Positions 17,288 through 26,892 are shown, numbered from the stretch's first letter. The stretch is 64,000 nt of DNA from Amycolatopsis taiwanensis DSM 45107 (GCF_000519205.1 NZ_JAFB01000015.1:164875-228874), one strand, 5' to 3'. The notes: generated by a model from the letters alone, not told the origin. Numbers and translations: made by a program.

Positions 17288-18877
17288 ATGACTGGCGTGG
17301 GTGACGACGCGCGCGGCCGTTCCAGCTCATGGAGCAGGCCGTGGTTCTGGGGCGGCGTGGCCCTCGCCGTGGGGGCGACGGTCGCGCTTGTGCTCGCGAA
17401 CGACATCCGTTACCTGCGGTTCGGAATCGTCGCCGCGCTCTGGGCGGCCATCGTCGGCGCGTATCTCGCGGTCCGGTACCGCAAGCAGGCGGTGAGCACG
17501 GAGGAGACGGTCGCGCAGGCGCAGCAGGTCTACGAGCTCGAGCTGGAACGGGAGATCGCGGCTCGCCGCGAGTACGAGCTGGAGATCGAGTCCGAGACCC
17601 GGCAGCGCGTGGCGGACGATTCGCGGGCCGAACTGGACGCGTTGCGCGCCGAAATCGGTGCCCTGCGGGACAATCTGCAATCGCTGTTCGGTGGCGAAGT
17701 GCTGCTGGAACGGCTGTCGCTGACCGCGCAGGCGACCCGGATGCGGGCGCTGCGGGACGAGCAGCGGCTGGTGGAGCCAGCGGCCGGCAACGCCCGTCCC
17801 GCACTCGAAGCGGCGACGAGCGACCTGGTCGACCGGCCGACCGAGCTGATCGAAAGGGTGCGGGAGAAGCAGCCTGCCCGGCCGGCCGGCCGGGCCGCCG
17901 CGCCGGAGCCACGGCGCCCGGACCGGTCGCTGGACCTGCCGCCGCGCCGGGTGACCAAGGGCGAGCCGGTGCCGGCTCGGGGGGCCAACGCCGTCGGCAA
18001 CATCGCGAAAGCGCCGGAGAGCCTGTTCGAGAGCGCTGACGGGGCCGGCCAAGGTGAGCTGAGCGCTCCCCCCGAACGTAGGCGTGCGGTAGGCGCCGAG
18101 GCTCGTGAGCAGACCCGGGTCCAGCAACCGGCCACGCCGCCACCTCCGGGCAAGAAACCGATGCCGCCCGGCCGGTCCGGTCCGGTCCGGTCCGAGCGCA
18201 GCCGCCCGTCGATGCGGCCGGCCGACCCCGGCCCGATCGAACAGCCGACGCAGGTGTCCAAGGTGCTCGACGCGGACCGCGCACCCGCCTGGGAAGCCCC
18301 GACGGTCAAGCGGGAACCTTCGCCACCGGCCGCACCGACCCGGCAGGTCCCCGCCGTGAACGGAGCCGCCAAGCCTCCGCGCAAGCCCGCCGAACCGGCC
18401 GGTGAAAGCGCTGTCAATCAGCCCACGAGCCTGTTCACACCGCCTGCCAAGGAGACGGTGCCGTTGGCCCGGCGTGAGCCGAAGAAGCCGGCCGAGCCGC
18501 CGGCCGGCAATCCCACGGTGCCGGAGGAGGCCCGGCGGCAGGGGCGGTCGGGCCTCCTCGGGCGGCGCTCCGTGGAGGAGGACGCCACGGCCGCGCCGGA
18601 AGGCGGCGGTCGCCGGCACAGGCCGGATGACGAGTCGCCGTCCTGGACGCAGCCCGCGGCGGGTGACGGCGTCGCCCGGCGGCGGGCCGGGCATTCGCGG
18701 CCCGAACTGGAACCCCTGGCCGAGCCCGGGCGCACCGGCCGCCGCGCCGCCGCCAAGACCGACGCGACCAGCGGGGAAACGGGGTCGCATTCGTCGGGCC
18801 GCTCGGTCAGCGAACTCCTCGCCGCGCACGGCTCCGACGCCGCCACTCCGCGCCGTCGGCGCCGCGCGGAGGACTGA
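17288..18877 (+). CDS. DUF6779-type membrane protein with long disordered tail
   Basis: 529-residue protein. Two transmembrane helices near the N-terminus (about 18-36 and 42-60) are followed by a charged coiled coil (about 68-150, rich in Glu and Arg) and then about 350 residues of Pro/Ala/Arg-rich disordered sequence with many PPA and KKP steps. Position and shape match the Ala/Arg/Pro-rich membrane protein coded after DUF3180 in mycobacteria (Rv3604c type). The tail and coiled coil face the cytosol if both helices are real. A structural or division-related role is possible, but nothing in the sequence proves it. Confidence 0.82.
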   Translation: MTGVGDDARGRSSSWSRPWFWGGVALAVGATVALVLANDIRYLRFGIVAALWAAIVGAYLAVRYRKQAVSTEETVAQAQQVYELELEREIAARREYELEIESETRQRVADDSRAELDALRAEIGALRDNLQSLFGGEVLLERLSLTAQATRMRALRDEQRLVEPAAGNARPALEAATSDLVDRPTELIERVREKQPARPAGRAAAPEPRRPDRSLDLPPRRVTKGEPVPARGANAVGNIAKAPESLFESADGAGQGELSAPPERRRAVGAEAREQTRVQQPATPPPPGKKPMPPGRSGPVRSERSRPSMRPADPGPIEQPTQVSKVLDADRAPAWEAPTVKREPSPPAAPTRQVPAVNGAAKPPRKPAEPAGESAVNQPTSLFTPPAKETVPLARREPKKPAEPPAGNPTVPEEARRQGRSGLLGRRSVEEDATAAPEGGGRRHRPDDESPSWTQPAAGDGVARRRAGHSRPELEPLAEPGRTGRRAAAKTDATSGETGSHSSGRSVSELLAAHGSDAATPRRRRRAED

Positions 18878-18947
18878 CGACCGCGACCGGAGCGGTTGTG
18901 CCGGCGCTGTGCACCATGCGACACAGTGCCGCCGAAGTGGATCACCG

Positions 18948-18953
18948 TAGAGT
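18948..18953 (+). promoter_or_regulatory. -10 element for leaderless prsW-like gene
   Basis: TAGAGT, then 8 nt, then GTG at 18962. No ribosome-binding site is present. Confidence 0.4.
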
Positions 18954-18961
18954 TCCGGGGC

Positions 18962-20092
18962 GTGACAGCACGTCGCAGGATTACGGTATTGCTGCCCGTC
19001 TCCGGGCTCATCGTGCTCGCGGTCTGCGGGCTGACCCTGCTCGCCCTCGCCACGGTCCGCGTCGGTCCGCTCGCGGTCGCCATCGGTGTCGCCGCCGCAC
19101 TGGTGCCGGTCGCCGTGGTGGTGGCGGTGTTTCTGTGGATCGACCGCTGGGAGCCGGAACCGGCGAGATTGCTCTTGCTCGCCTTCGCCTGGGGCGCGTG
19201 CCTCGCCGCGATCGTCGCGTTGCTGATCAACGACACCGCCGAGGCCGTCGGTGACCTGCTGCTCGGCGTCGGTCAGGGCGGGAAGGTCAGCGCGCTGGTG
19301 TCCGCGCCGCTGGTCGAGGAAGCCGTGAAGGGTTTCTTCGTGCTCGCCGTGCTGCTGCGTCGTTCCGACGAGTTCGACGGGGTCATCGACGGCATCGTCT
19401 ACGCGGGTTTCACCGCGGCCGGGTTCGCCTTCACCGAGAACATCTACTACTTCGGCCGCGCCTTTGCCGAGCACGGTTTCGGCAGCGGCACGAGCGACGG
19501 CGTGATCGCGGCGTTCGTGCTGCGTGGCGTGCTTTCCCCGTTCACCCACCCGCTGTTCGCCGCGCTCACCGGTGTCGGCCTCGGCGTGGCCGCGGCCACG
19601 AGCCGGCGGGCCTTGCGAATCCTCGCCCCGCTCGGTGGTTATCTCGCCGCGGTTTTGCTGCACGCGCTGTGGAACGGCGCGGCCACACTCGGCGGCGCGC
19701 AGGCCTTCCTCAACGTCTACTTCCTGATCATGGTGCCGATCTTCATTGCCGTGGCGCTGCTGGTGTTGCTGCAGCGCCGGCGGGAGCAGCGCATCATCGC
19801 CGCCGCGCTGCCCGGCATGGTGCGGGAACGCTGGATCGCCGCCTCCGAGGTCGACCTGCTGGCCAGCCTGAAGGGTCGCCGCACCTGGCGTCGTCAGGCC
19901 GGCCGGCAGTCCGGCCGGGCCGCGGCCAGGGCCGTGGCCGCGTATCAGACCTGCGTCACCGAACTCGCGTTCCTCAATCGTCACGAGGCGAACCCCGGCC
20001 GCGTCCAGCGGGAACAGAAACTGCTCACCAGGCTGCGGGCAGCCCGCGCGGAAGCGGTCCGGCTGGCGGGCCAGGCCCGCCCGCAGTGCTGA
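18962..20092 (+). CDS. PrsW-family intramembrane metalloprotease
   Basis: 376-residue polytopic membrane protein. The family motifs are present: LVEEAVKGFFV (EExxK), the DGIVYAGFTAAGFAFTENIYYF block, and histidines in FTHPLFAALTG and LLHALWNGA that would bind zinc. About eight transmembrane helices precede a cytosolic C-terminal region of roughly 110 residues rich in Arg. PrsW proteases cut membrane anti-sigma factors in Bacillus; the substrate here is unknown. The GTG at 18962 is chosen because TAGAGT lies 8 nt before it. It stands between the DUF6779 and DUF2520 genes, which are adjacent in mycobacteria, so it is probably an insertion in the ancestral order. Confidence 0.87.
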   Translation: MTARRRITVLLPVSGLIVLAVCGLTLLALATVRVGPLAVAIGVAAALVPVAVVVAVFLWIDRWEPEPARLLLLAFAWGACLAAIVALLINDTAEAVGDLLLGVGQGGKVSALVSAPLVEEAVKGFFVLAVLLRRSDEFDGVIDGIVYAGFTAAGFAFTENIYYFGRAFAEHGFGSGTSDGVIAAFVLRGVLSPFTHPLFAALTGVGLGVAAATSRRALRILAPLGGYLAAVLLHALWNGAATLGGAQAFLNVYFLIMVPIFIAVALLVLLQRRREQRIIAAALPGMVRERWIAASEVDLLASLKGRRTWRRQAGRQSGRAAARAVAAYQTCVTELAFLNRHEANPGRVQREQKLLTRLRAARAEAVRLAGQARPQC

Positions 20093-20212
20093 CCCGGCTC
20101 GGGTGAAGCTGGTCACCTCGGCTCCGCGGCCCGTCCGGCGCCGGGTTAATCTCGCGGCGTCGTCTGGTACCCGCGACCGAAGAGCGGGACTGGAACGAGC
20201 CGAGGAGTTCTC

Positions 20213-20242
20213 ATGAGCGTCCACAGGGGCACCACCACATGA
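20213..20242 (+). CDS. Nine-codon leader peptide before the DUF2520 gene
   Basis: ATG at 20213 follows a strong ribosome-binding site (CGAGGAG, spacing about 5) and encodes MSVHRGTTT. Its TGA overlaps the ATG of the DUF2520 gene (ATGA at 20239-20242), while that gene has no ribosome-binding site of its own. I infer translational coupling from the short leader into the downstream gene. It could be fortuitous, but the overlap is exact. Confidence 0.55.
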   Translation: MSVHRGTTT

Positions 20243-21126
20243 CGCGCCCCGCGAGGCTCGCCGTCGGCGTGGTTTCGGCGGGCCGGGTGGGCAGCGTGCT
20301 GGGCGCCGCACTCACGCGTGCCGGACACACCGTCGTCGCGGCCTCGGCGATCTCCGCGGCCTCGCGCGAGCGGGCGGAACGACTGCTGCCCGGCGTTTCG
20401 CTGCGGCCGCCGGACGAGGTGGTCGCTGCGGCCGATCTCGTTCTCCTCGCCGTCCCTGACGACGCGCTGGCCGGCCTGGTTCGCGGGCTCGCCGCCACCG
20501 GCTCGTGGCGCGCGGGACAGATCGTCATCCACACCTCGGGTGCGCACGGCGTCGCGGTGTTGCGGCCGGCGGCCGACGCGGGTGCGTTGCCCTTGGCGCT
20601 GCACCCGGTGATGACCTTCACCGGCCGCGAGGAGGACCTGCAGCGCATGGCCGCGTGCAGTGTCGGGGTCACCGCCGAGGCCGGGGACGAGGCGGCCTGG
20701 AATGTCGGTGAGGCCCTTACCATGGAGATGGGCGCCGAGCCGGTCCGCGTGCCGGAGGTGGCTCGACCGCTGTATCACGCGGCACTGGCGCACGGCGCGA
20801 ACCATCTCGTCACGCTCGTCAACGACTGTGTGGATCTCCTTGGTGGCTCGGGAGTCGCGAACGCGGAGCGGATACTCGGGCCGTTGCTCTCCGCTGCACT
20901 GGACAATGCGTTGCGGCACGGAGACCGGGCGCTCACCGGGCCGGTGGCGCGCGGTGACGCCGGAACGGTGCGTGGCCACCTGTCCGTGCTGAACGAGACG
21001 GCCCCGGAGGTCGAGGATTGTTACGTCGCACTGGCGCAACGCACGGTGCGGCGGGCCAGCCAAGCGGGCCTGCTGGACGCCGGTGCCGCCGCCGAACTGA
21101 ACGAACTGCTTGAGGAAGACCAGTGA
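20239..21126 (+). CDS. Rossmann-fold DUF2520 protein
   Basis: 295-residue protein with an N-terminal NAD(P)-type Rossmann fold ([17 protein letters not shown]) and [11 protein letters not shown], then a helical DUF2520 domain ([17 protein letters not shown]). It resembles ketopantoate-reductase-like dehydrogenases, and its place directly before panC (4-nt overlap, GTGA) is conserved in actinobacteria (Rv3603c type). A role as a pantoate-supplying reductase is attractive but unproven. Translation probably enters from the nine-codon leader just upstream. Confidence 0.88.
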   Translation: MTRPARLAVGVVSAGRVGSVLGAALTRAGHTVVAASAISAASRERAERLLPGVSLRPPDEVVAAADLVLLAVPDDALAGLVRGLAATGSWRAGQIVIHTSGAHGVAVLRPAADAGALPLALHPVMTFTGREEDLQRMAACSVGVTAEAGDEAAWNVGEALTMEMGAEPVRVPEVARPLYHAALAHGANHLVTLVNDCVDLLGGSGVANAERILGPLLSAALDNALRHGDRALTGPVARGDAGTVRGHLSVLNETAPEVEDCYVALAQRTVRRASQAGLLDAGAAAELNELLEEDQ

Positions 21127-22001
21127 CCACACCGAAATTCAGCCGCGGCCGGCTGAACACGTTCCAGACGCCCGAGGACGTCGGCCGGGTCACCACCGCC
21201 CTGCGGCTGGCCGGCCGGAAGGTCGCGCTCGTGCCGACCATGGGTGCCCTGCATGCCGGGCACCGCGAGCTCCTGCGCCGTGCCAAGCGGCTGCCGAACA
21301 CCGTCGTCGTGGCCTCGATCTTCGTCAACCCCCTGCAGTTCGGCGAGGGCGAGGACTTCGAAGCCTATCCGCGACCGCTGGAACGGGACCTGGAGAAGCT
21401 CGCCGAGGCCGGGGTCGAGATGGCGTTCGTGCCGAAGGTGGCCGACCTCTACCCCGAGGATCACGTCGTGACGGTGCATCCGGGACCACTCGGTGACGAG
21501 TTGGAGGGCGCGGCCCGCCCCGGGCACTTCACCGGCGTGCTCACCGTGGTGTCGAAGCTGTTCAACATCGTTCGCCCGGACTACGCGTTCTTCGGGGAGA
21601 AGGACTACCAGCAGCTGGTCCTGATCCGCCGCATGGTGCGGGACCTGAACATGCCGACGCGGGTGATCGGGGTGCCGACGGTCCGTGAGCCGGACGGGCT
21701 GGCCCTGTCCTCACGCAACGTCTACCTGACCGAGCCCCAGCGGTCCGACGCCGTGGTGCTGTCCGCGGCGCTGACGGCCGGGGCGCATGCGGGGCCGCGG
21801 GGCGCGCGGGCGGTGCTGGCCGCCGCGCGGGAAACTCTGGCCACGCACGGCGATGTGGCCGTCGATTATCTCGAGCTGCGCGGAACTGACCTCGGCCCAG
21901 CGCCCGTCGACGGCGAGGCACGATTGCTGGTCGCCGCTCGGGTCGGGCGCACCCGGTTGATCGACAACGCCGCCGTCCTGCTCGGCGCCGGCGGGGAATG
22001 A
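21123..22001 (+). CDS. panC: Pantothenate synthetase
   Basis: ATP-dependent ligation of pantoate and beta-alanine to pantothenate. The nucleotidyltransferase HIGH-type motif is [24 protein letters not shown] and [10 protein letters not shown] are the other family blocks. 292 residues, normal length. The GTG at 21123 overlaps the stop of the DUF2520 gene. It leads into panD after 42 nt, so the pathway genes panC-panD-coaX form one operon. Confidence 0.96.
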   Translation: MTTPKFSRGRLNTFQTPEDVGRVTTALRLAGRKVALVPTMGALHAGHRELLRRAKRLPNTVVVASIFVNPLQFGEGEDFEAYPRPLERDLEKLAEAGVEMAFVPKVADLYPEDHVVTVHPGPLGDELEGAARPGHFTGVLTVVSKLFNIVRPDYAFFGEKDYQQLVLIRRMVRDLNMPTRVIGVPTVREPDGLALSSRNVYLTEPQRSDAVVLSAALTAGAHAGPRGARAVLAAARETLATHGDVAVDYLELRGTDLGPAPVDGEARLLVAARVGRTRLIDNAAVLLGAGGE

Positions 22002-22043
22002 TCCTGCCGCCGGAGTCGACGCCGCAGGGAAGGAAAGGAAGAC

Positions 22044-22553
22044 ATGCTACGCACGATGCTCAAGTCGAAGATCCATCGCGCCACCGTCACCCAGGCGAAC
22101 CTGCACTACGTGGGCTCGGTCACGATCGACGAGGCGCTGATGGAGGCGGCTGATCTGCTGCCCGGCGAGCAGGTGTCCATTGTGGACGTCACCAACGGCG
22201 CGCGGCTGGAGACCTACGTGATCGCGGGCGCGCGAGACAGTGGCGTGATCGGCATCAACGGGGCCGCGGCGCATCTGGTGCATCCGGGCGATCTGGTCAT
22301 CCTGATCTCCTACGCACAGATGGATTCGGCGGAGGCCGCCGCGTTCCGGCCGAGCATCGTGTTCGTCGATGGCGACAACCGCATCGTGCACACGGGCGCC
22401 GACGCCGCGCACGCACCGGAGGGTTCGGGCCTGCTCAGTGGCACGATCGCCGCGGCGCCGCGAAGTGCTGAAAGCGCATTCCCCGTGGCCGAAACGGTCG
22501 ACGCCGCACGTCTCGACGCGTTGTTGCAGACGGACGGGACCGCGACGGAATGA
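22044..22553 (+). CDS. panD: Aspartate 1-decarboxylase
   Basis: Makes beta-alanine from aspartate with a pyruvoyl cofactor formed by self-cleavage. The cleavage site Gly24-Ser25 lies in YVGSVTID; the serine becomes the pyruvoyl group. Lys9 and the [12 protein letters not shown] segment are conserved. The ATG follows GGAAAGGAAGAC. At 169 residues it is about 30 longer than the roughly 139-residue mycobacterial enzyme, with an Ala/Glu-rich C-terminal tail. That tail is where regulatory or PanZ-like contacts and pyrazinamide-resistance changes occur in relatives. Confidence 0.95.
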   Translation: MLRTMLKSKIHRATVTQANLHYVGSVTIDEALMEAADLLPGEQVSIVDVTNGARLETYVIAGARDSGVIGINGAAAHLVHPGDLVILISYAQMDSAEAAAFRPSIVFVDGDNRIVHTGADAAHAPEGSGLLSGTIAAAPRSAESAFPVAETVDAARLDALLQTDGTATE

Positions 22554-22560
22554 ACCTCAC

Positions 22561-23343
22561 GTGCTGCTAGCCATCGACATCGGTAACACGAACATCGTGC
22601 TCGGCCTGTATTCCGGGCCCGACCTCGTCGGTGACTGGCGCATGCGCGCCGATGCGCAGATGACCGCCGACGAACTGGCGCTCACCATGCGCGGGCTGCT
22701 CGGCGAGCAAGCCTCGGCGGTGACCGGGATCAGCGCGCTGTCCACGGTGCCGGCACTGCTGCGGGAGCTGCGGGTGATGTTGCGCCGTTATTACCCGCGC
22801 GCGCCGAAGGTCGTGGTCGAGCCCGGTGTGCGCACCGGCGTGCCGCTACTGGTGGACAACCCCCGGGAAGTCGGTGGCGACCGGCTGGTCAACACCCTGG
22901 CCGCCCACCACCTGCACAACACCGCGTGCGTGGTGGTGGATTTCGGGACTTCGACGAACGTGGACGCGATCTCCGCGCGCGGCGAGTTCCTCGGCGGCGC
23001 GTTCGCGCCGGGCATCGAAATCTCGGTGGACGCGCTGGCCGCGCGGGCGGCGGCGTTGCGCAAGGTGGAGCTCACGCGGCCGCGGTCGGTGATCGGCAAG
23101 AACACCGTGGAATGCCTGCAGTCCGGAATTCTGTACGGATTCGCCGGGCAGGTGGACGGCCTGGTGCGCCGCTTCGTGAAGGAGCTTTCCGCGGACGGCG
23201 GCGGCCCGGTCGCGGTGCTCGCGACCGGGGGCCTGGCCCCGCTGGTGATCGGCGAATCCGAGACGATCACCGAACACGTCCCCGACCTCACTCTGCTGGG
23301 GCTGCGCCTGGCGTTCGAACGCCACACGCGGACACATTCCTAG
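22561..23343 (+). CDS. coaX: Type III pantothenate kinase
   Basis: Phosphorylates pantothenate, the first committed step of CoA synthesis; type III enzymes are insensitive to CoA feedback. ATP-binding ASKHA motifs are visible: LAIDIGNTNIVLGLY at the N-terminus, VVDFGTSTNVDAI, and ATGGLAPLV near the C-terminus. The GTG at 22561, 7 nt after the panD stop, gives 260 residues. It closes the panC-panD-coaX operon and is followed by a repeat field rather than a clear terminator. Confidence 0.95.
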   Translation: MLLAIDIGNTNIVLGLYSGPDLVGDWRMRADAQMTADELALTMRGLLGEQASAVTGISALSTVPALLRELRVMLRRYYPRAPKVVVEPGVRTGVPLLVDNPREVGGDRLVNTLAAHHLHNTACVVVDFGTSTNVDAISARGEFLGGAFAPGIEISVDALAARAAALRKVELTRPRSVIGKNTVECLQSGILYGFAGQVDGLVRRFVKELSADGGGPVAVLATGGLAPLVIGESETITEHVPDLTLLGLRLAFERHTRTHS

Positions 23344-23561
23344 GTCGGTACACCCAGGTTGGGTAAGCGGCGGGGCCGCTTGCGGTGAGGCCGTCGGCTT
23401 GCACTCTGCGGCCAAATTCTCCGGCGGGGCATCCATGGGAGGCGGTCCCGGAGCGAGAAGACGCCTGGGGGTTTCGCTACCGCACCGCCGCGCAAGCCAC
23501 CTCACGGTCTCGAGCTAGTTCAGGAGGCTGTGTCCCTGGCTGGGGACACGGGTTTGTCGTA

Positions 23562-23629
23562 CTCGCGGGGAGGTGGGCTGGTCCTGGTGGCGTGCCTCGC
23601 GGGGAGGTGGGCTGGTCCTGGTGGCGTGC
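23562..23629. repeat. Perfect 34-bp tandem duplication
   Basis: Bases 23562-23595 and 23596-23629 are identical and adjacent (each starts CTCGCGGGGAGGTGGG). It looks like a recent duplication within the repeat field downstream of coaX. Just before it, GTGTCCC (23530) and GGGGACAC (23542) form an inverted pair of the array box. Confidence 0.9.
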
Positions 23630-23676
23630 CTGGCAATGTTGGCGGGGTGGTCCGGCGTTCGGTGTGTGTTCCCAAG

Positions 23677-23955
23677 CCGGAACTCAAGCACCTGAACCGG
23701 GGACACGCCCGCCTGGACCGGGAATTCGGGTGCCTGGGCCGGGGACACGCCCGCCTGGACGGGGAATTCGGGTGCCTGGGCCGGGGACACGCCAGGTGTT
23801 GGCGTGTCCCCGGTTCGGGACGGTGAGTTCTGGGTTAGGGCCGGCGAGTTCTGGGTTCGGGGCGGTGAGTTCTGGGTTCGGGACGGTGAGTTCTGGGTTC
23901 GGGTGGGTGAGTTCTGGGTTAGGGACGGTGAGTTCTGGGTTTGTGACGAGTTACG
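23677..23955. repeat. Modular tandem array B (21-bp period) with inverted junction
   Basis: Left half, units at 23677, 23697, 23718, 23739, 23760 and 23781, has alternating boxes GGGGACAC and GGAATTC (the inverse orientation). Right half, units at 23822, 23843, 23864, 23885, 23906 and 23927, plus a degenerate one near 23945, has GGTGAGTTC boxes. The halves meet at a perfect 14-bp stem, 23781-23794 with 23800-23813 and a 5-nt loop. It fills the space between convergent coaX and methyltransferase genes. Confidence 0.85.
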
Positions 23956-24015
23956 GGGTTCGGGCAAGAACACCAAAGTCAGCCCAACCCACCCCAAGCG
24001 ACCTCGACGCAGGCC

Positions 24016-24774
24016 CTAGCGGCGGGTGGCGCGCAGTGTTCTGGTGGTCAGCGGGTAGGTGAACTCGCCTTCGGCGGTTTTCGGGTTGTTGGCGAGGAAA
24101 TCGCGTAGCCGGGCCAGCGTCGCTTCGCGCTCGTCCTCGGCGGCGACCAGCAGCTTCGAGTGCGTGGCGAAGGTTTCCAGCAGGGTCTCGGCGGTGCGCC
24201 GGTGCCCGTTGGGGAACGTCTCGAGTTCGAACGGTCCGAATTCGGCATGAACGGGCGGGAACGGTTCGGGCGGGTCCCAGCTCCGGGCGACGCTGGTGCG
24301 GGCCAGCGCGTCCAGTTCGGCCACCCACGGCACGGAGTCGTCGCGGTGGTTCCACAGCGCCACCACGGTGCCGCCCGGCTTGAGCACCCGGGCGATCTCG
24401 GTCAGTGCCCGGTCCATGTCGAACCAGTGGAACGCCTGGCCGACGAGCACCGAATCGACCTCGGCGTCGCCGAGCGGGATTCCTTCGGCCGTGCCGTCGA
24501 GCGCGCGGACGCCCGGATGGCGCCGGGCGAGTTCGGCGAGCATGGCCGGGTCCGGCTCCACCGCGGTCACTCGCAGGTCCAGGTCCAGCAGCCCTTCGGT
24601 CAGCTTGCCGGTCCCCGCGCCGAGGTCGAGGACGTGCTCGGCGTTCGAGGGCAGGCCCCACCGCAGCGCGGCCACCGGGTAGCCGGGCCGGTGCTGTGCG
24701 TAAGCGGCGGCTTCCTTGCCGAAAGAGCGGGAGAGGCGTGCCCACAGTTTGGCTTCCGAGGTGTGTTCGGTCAC
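24016..24774 (-). CDS. Class I SAM-dependent methyltransferase
   Basis: 252-residue methyltransferase. The SAM site is VLDLGAGTGKLTEGLL (motif I) with acidic AVEPDPAML after strand 2, followed by FHWFDMDRAL and LKPGGTVVALWN. This pattern is the Methyltransf_11 type seen in small-molecule methyltransferases; the substrate cannot be told. The GTG at 24774 is preceded at 6 nt by TATGAT, so the mRNA is probably leaderless. It is divergent from lysS and inserted where mycobacteria have a short Rv3599c-type gene. Confidence 0.88.
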   Translation of the reverse strand: MTEHTSEAKLWARLSRSFGKEAAAYAQHRPGYPVAALRWGLPSNAEHVLDLGAGTGKLTEGLLDLDLRVTAVEPDPAMLAELARRHPGVRALDGTAEGIPLGDAEVDSVLVGQAFHWFDMDRALTEIARVLKPGGTVVALWNHRDDSVPWVAELDALARTSVARSWDPPEPFPPVHAEFGPFELETFPNGHRRTAETLLETFATHSKLLVAAEDEREATLARLRDFLANNPKTAEGEFTYPLTTRTLRATRR

Positions 24775-24780
24775 ACCGCA

Positions 24781-24786
24781 ATCATA
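24781..24786 (-). promoter_or_regulatory. -10 element for leaderless methyltransferase gene
   Basis: TATGAT on the minus strand, then 6 nt, then GTG at 24774. This is the closest match to TATAAT among the leaderless cases in the window. Confidence 0.6.
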
Positions 24787-24888
24787 TTTCGGCGACGATT
24801 TCCCGGGTGCCGATGCGGCCCGGCACCCGGCTGGGCCCTCCGGACGCGGCAAAGGTAATCCGGTTGGCCTAGCTAACCGGCGGGTTCG

Positions 24889-24894
24889 TACCCT
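24889..24894 (+). promoter_or_regulatory. -10 element for leaderless lysS
   Basis: TACCCT, then 6 nt, then ATG at 24901. A possible -35, TTGGCC, lies at 24864-24869 (19-nt spacer). Confidence 0.55.
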
Positions 24895-24900
24895 AGGCGC

Positions 24901-26412
24901 ATGACCGATTCCCCTGCCGCCGATCGTTCGCTGCCCGAAGAGGACCTGCCGGAACAGATGCAGGTCCGCCGGGCCAAGCGCGACCGGATAATCGCCGAGG
25001 GCGGGGAAGCGTATCCGGTCGAAGTGCCGAGGACGCATACCCTCGCCGAGATCAGGGCCGCGCATTCCGGGTTGGCCGCGGACACCGCGACCGGTGAGAT
25101 GGTCGGTGTAACCGGCCGCGTGATGTTCCTGCGCAACACCGGCAAACTCTGTTTCGCCACCCTGCGCGAAGGTGACGGCACCGAGTTGCAGGCGATGATC
25201 AGTCTGACCGGGGTGGGTGCGGAGTCACTTGCCGCCTGGAAATCGGACGTCGATCTCGGCGACCACGTATTCGTGCATGGTGAGGTGATCACCTCCAAGC
25301 GCGGTGAGCTTTCCGTGTTCGCGGACAGTTGGGCTATCGCGGCCAAAGCGCTTCGGCCGCTGCCGGTTGCGCACAAGGAACTCGCCGAGGAAACCCGCGT
25401 CCGGCAGCGTTATGTCGATCTCATCCTGCGGCCGAAGGCGCGGGATGTGGTGCGCACCCGGGCCACCGTGATGCGCGCGTTGCGCGACTCGTTTCACCGC
25501 CGGGGATTCACCGAGGTGGAAACCCCGATGCTGCAGACACTGCACGGTGGCGCGACGGCCCGGCCGTTCACGACCCACTCCAATGCCTTCGACATCGACC
25601 TCTATCTGCGGATCGCGCCGGAGCTCTACCTCAAGCGCTGTGTGGTAGGTGGACTGGAGAAGGTCTTCGAGATCAACCGGAACTTCCGTAACGAGGGCAG
25701 TGACTCCACGCATTCGCCGGAATTCGCCATGTTGGAGTTCTACGAGGCGTATGCGACTTATGACACCAACGCGGTGTTGACCAGGCAGCTGATCCAGGAG
25801 GCGGCGGAAGCCGTGTTCGGCGGCACCGAAGTCACGCTCGCCGATGGCACGCCCTATGACCTATCGGGTGAATGGAAGTTCATTACGATCTACGGTTCGC
25901 TGTCCGACGCACTGGGCGAGGAAGTGACTCCGGAGACCTCCGTGGAGAAGCTGCGGTCGTTCGCGCAGGCCCGTGACCTGCAGGTGGACCCGAAACTGGG
26001 GCACGGCAAGCTGGTCGAGGAACTGTGGGAACACCTGGTCGGCGACCAACTGCGGGAACCGACATTCGTCCGGGATTTTCCGATCGAGACCTCGCCTTTG
26101 ACCCGGCAGCACCGCAGCGTGCCCGGGGTTGCGGAGAAGTGGGACCTCTACGTTCGCGGATTCGAGCTGGCTACCGGTTACTCCGAGCTGGTCGACCCGG
26201 TGATCGAGCGGGAAAGACTCGTTGAGCAGGCTCGTTTGGCCGCCGGTGGAGATAGCGAAGCCATGCGACTGGATGAAGATTTCCTCAGGGCGCTCGAGTA
26301 CGGAATGCCGCCGTCCGGTGGGGTCGGAATGGGGATCGATCGGTTGCTCATGGCACTGACCGGGCTGGGTATCCGTGAGACGATCCTCTTCCCGCTGGTG
26401 CGTCCGCAATAA
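24901..26412 (+). CDS. lysS: Lysyl-tRNA synthetase, class II
   Basis: Charges tRNA-Lys. N-terminal OB-fold anticodon-binding domain (about 55-160; [19 protein letters not shown]), then the class II core with motif 2 ([13 protein letters not shown]) and motif 3 ([13 protein letters not shown]). 503 residues, normal length. The ATG has no ribosome-binding site but TACCCT 6 nt upstream, consistent with a leaderless mRNA. It precedes lsr2, as in mycobacteria. Confidence 0.97.
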   Translation: MTDSPAADRSLPEEDLPEQMQVRRAKRDRIIAEGGEAYPVEVPRTHTLAEIRAAHSGLAADTATGEMVGVTGRVMFLRNTGKLCFATLREGDGTELQAMISLTGVGAESLAAWKSDVDLGDHVFVHGEVITSKRGELSVFADSWAIAAKALRPLPVAHKELAEETRVRQRYVDLILRPKARDVVRTRATVMRALRDSFHRRGFTEVETPMLQTLHGGATARPFTTHSNAFDIDLYLRIAPELYLKRCVVGGLEKVFEINRNFRNEGSDSTHSPEFAMLEFYEAYATYDTNAVLTRQLIQEAAEAVFGGTEVTLADGTPYDLSGEWKFITIYGSLSDALGEEVTPETSVEKLRSFAQARDLQVDPKLGHGKLVEELWEHLVGDQLREPTFVRDFPIETSPLTRQHRSVPGVAEKWDLYVRGFELATGYSELVDPVIERERLVEQARLAAGGDSEAMRLDEDFLRALEYGMPPSGGVGMGIDRLLMALTGLGIRETILFPLVRPQ

Positions 26413-26527
26413 GTAGGATTTGCCTTGGCCCCCGATTCCGGGTATTAATGTCCTAGTCAATGGCTTCTGACCCGGGGGCGGTTGCCCCTACCCCCAACAT
26501 TCTCAAGCGTTAAACAGGAGGAAACTG

Positions 26528-26878
26528 ATGGCACAGAAGGTCCTGGTCTCCCTCGTCGACGACATCGACGGTTCAGAGGCCGACGAGACCGTCGAGTTCG
26601 GTTTGGACGGCATCAGCTACCAGATCGATCTCTCCAGCGACAATGCCGAAGAGTTGCGGGACGCGCTTGCGCAGTATGTCGAGCACGCGCGTCGCGCGGG
26701 TGGTCGTAAGCGTGCCGTGGGCCGTCCATCGACCAAGGCGGCGGTGGCGCGGCCGGCTTCGGTGGATCGTGAGCAGAACCAGGCCATCCGCGCCTGGGCG
26801 CGGAAGAACGGTTTCCAGGTGTCCGACCGCGGCCGTATCCCGTCCGAGGTTGTCGAGGCTTACCACAAGAAGAACTGA
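26528..26878 (+). CDS. lsr2: Nucleoid-associated protein Lsr2
   Basis: Small H-NS-like DNA-bridging protein that silences AT-rich, often horizontally acquired DNA. 116 residues: N-terminal oligomerisation domain ([19 protein letters not shown] and the [10 protein letters not shown] strand), a basic linker, and the C-terminal DNA-binding domain with [10 protein letters not shown] and the minor-groove motif RGR in SDRGRIP. The ATG follows AGGAGGAAACTG, a near-perfect ribosome-binding site, in contrast to the leaderless lysS upstream. A terminator follows. Confidence 0.97.
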   Translation: MAQKVLVSLVDDIDGSEADETVEFGLDGISYQIDLSSDNAEELRDALAQYVEHARRAGGRKRAVGRPSTKAAVARPASVDREQNQAIRAWARKNGFQVSDRGRIPSEVVEAYHKKN

Positions 26879-26892
26879 GCGAGACAAAGCGG

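Noticed and set aside
17327-20311. A 994-codon open frame on the minus strand opposite DUF6779 and the prsW-like gene
   Set aside because: It is Arg/Gly/Pro-rich low-complexity sequence with no domain, and it lies antisense to genes with clear families. Very high GC leaves long antisense frames open.
23677-23955. CRISPR array
   Set aside because: Units are directly adjacent 21-bp repeats with two variants and no unique spacers; no cas genes are nearby.
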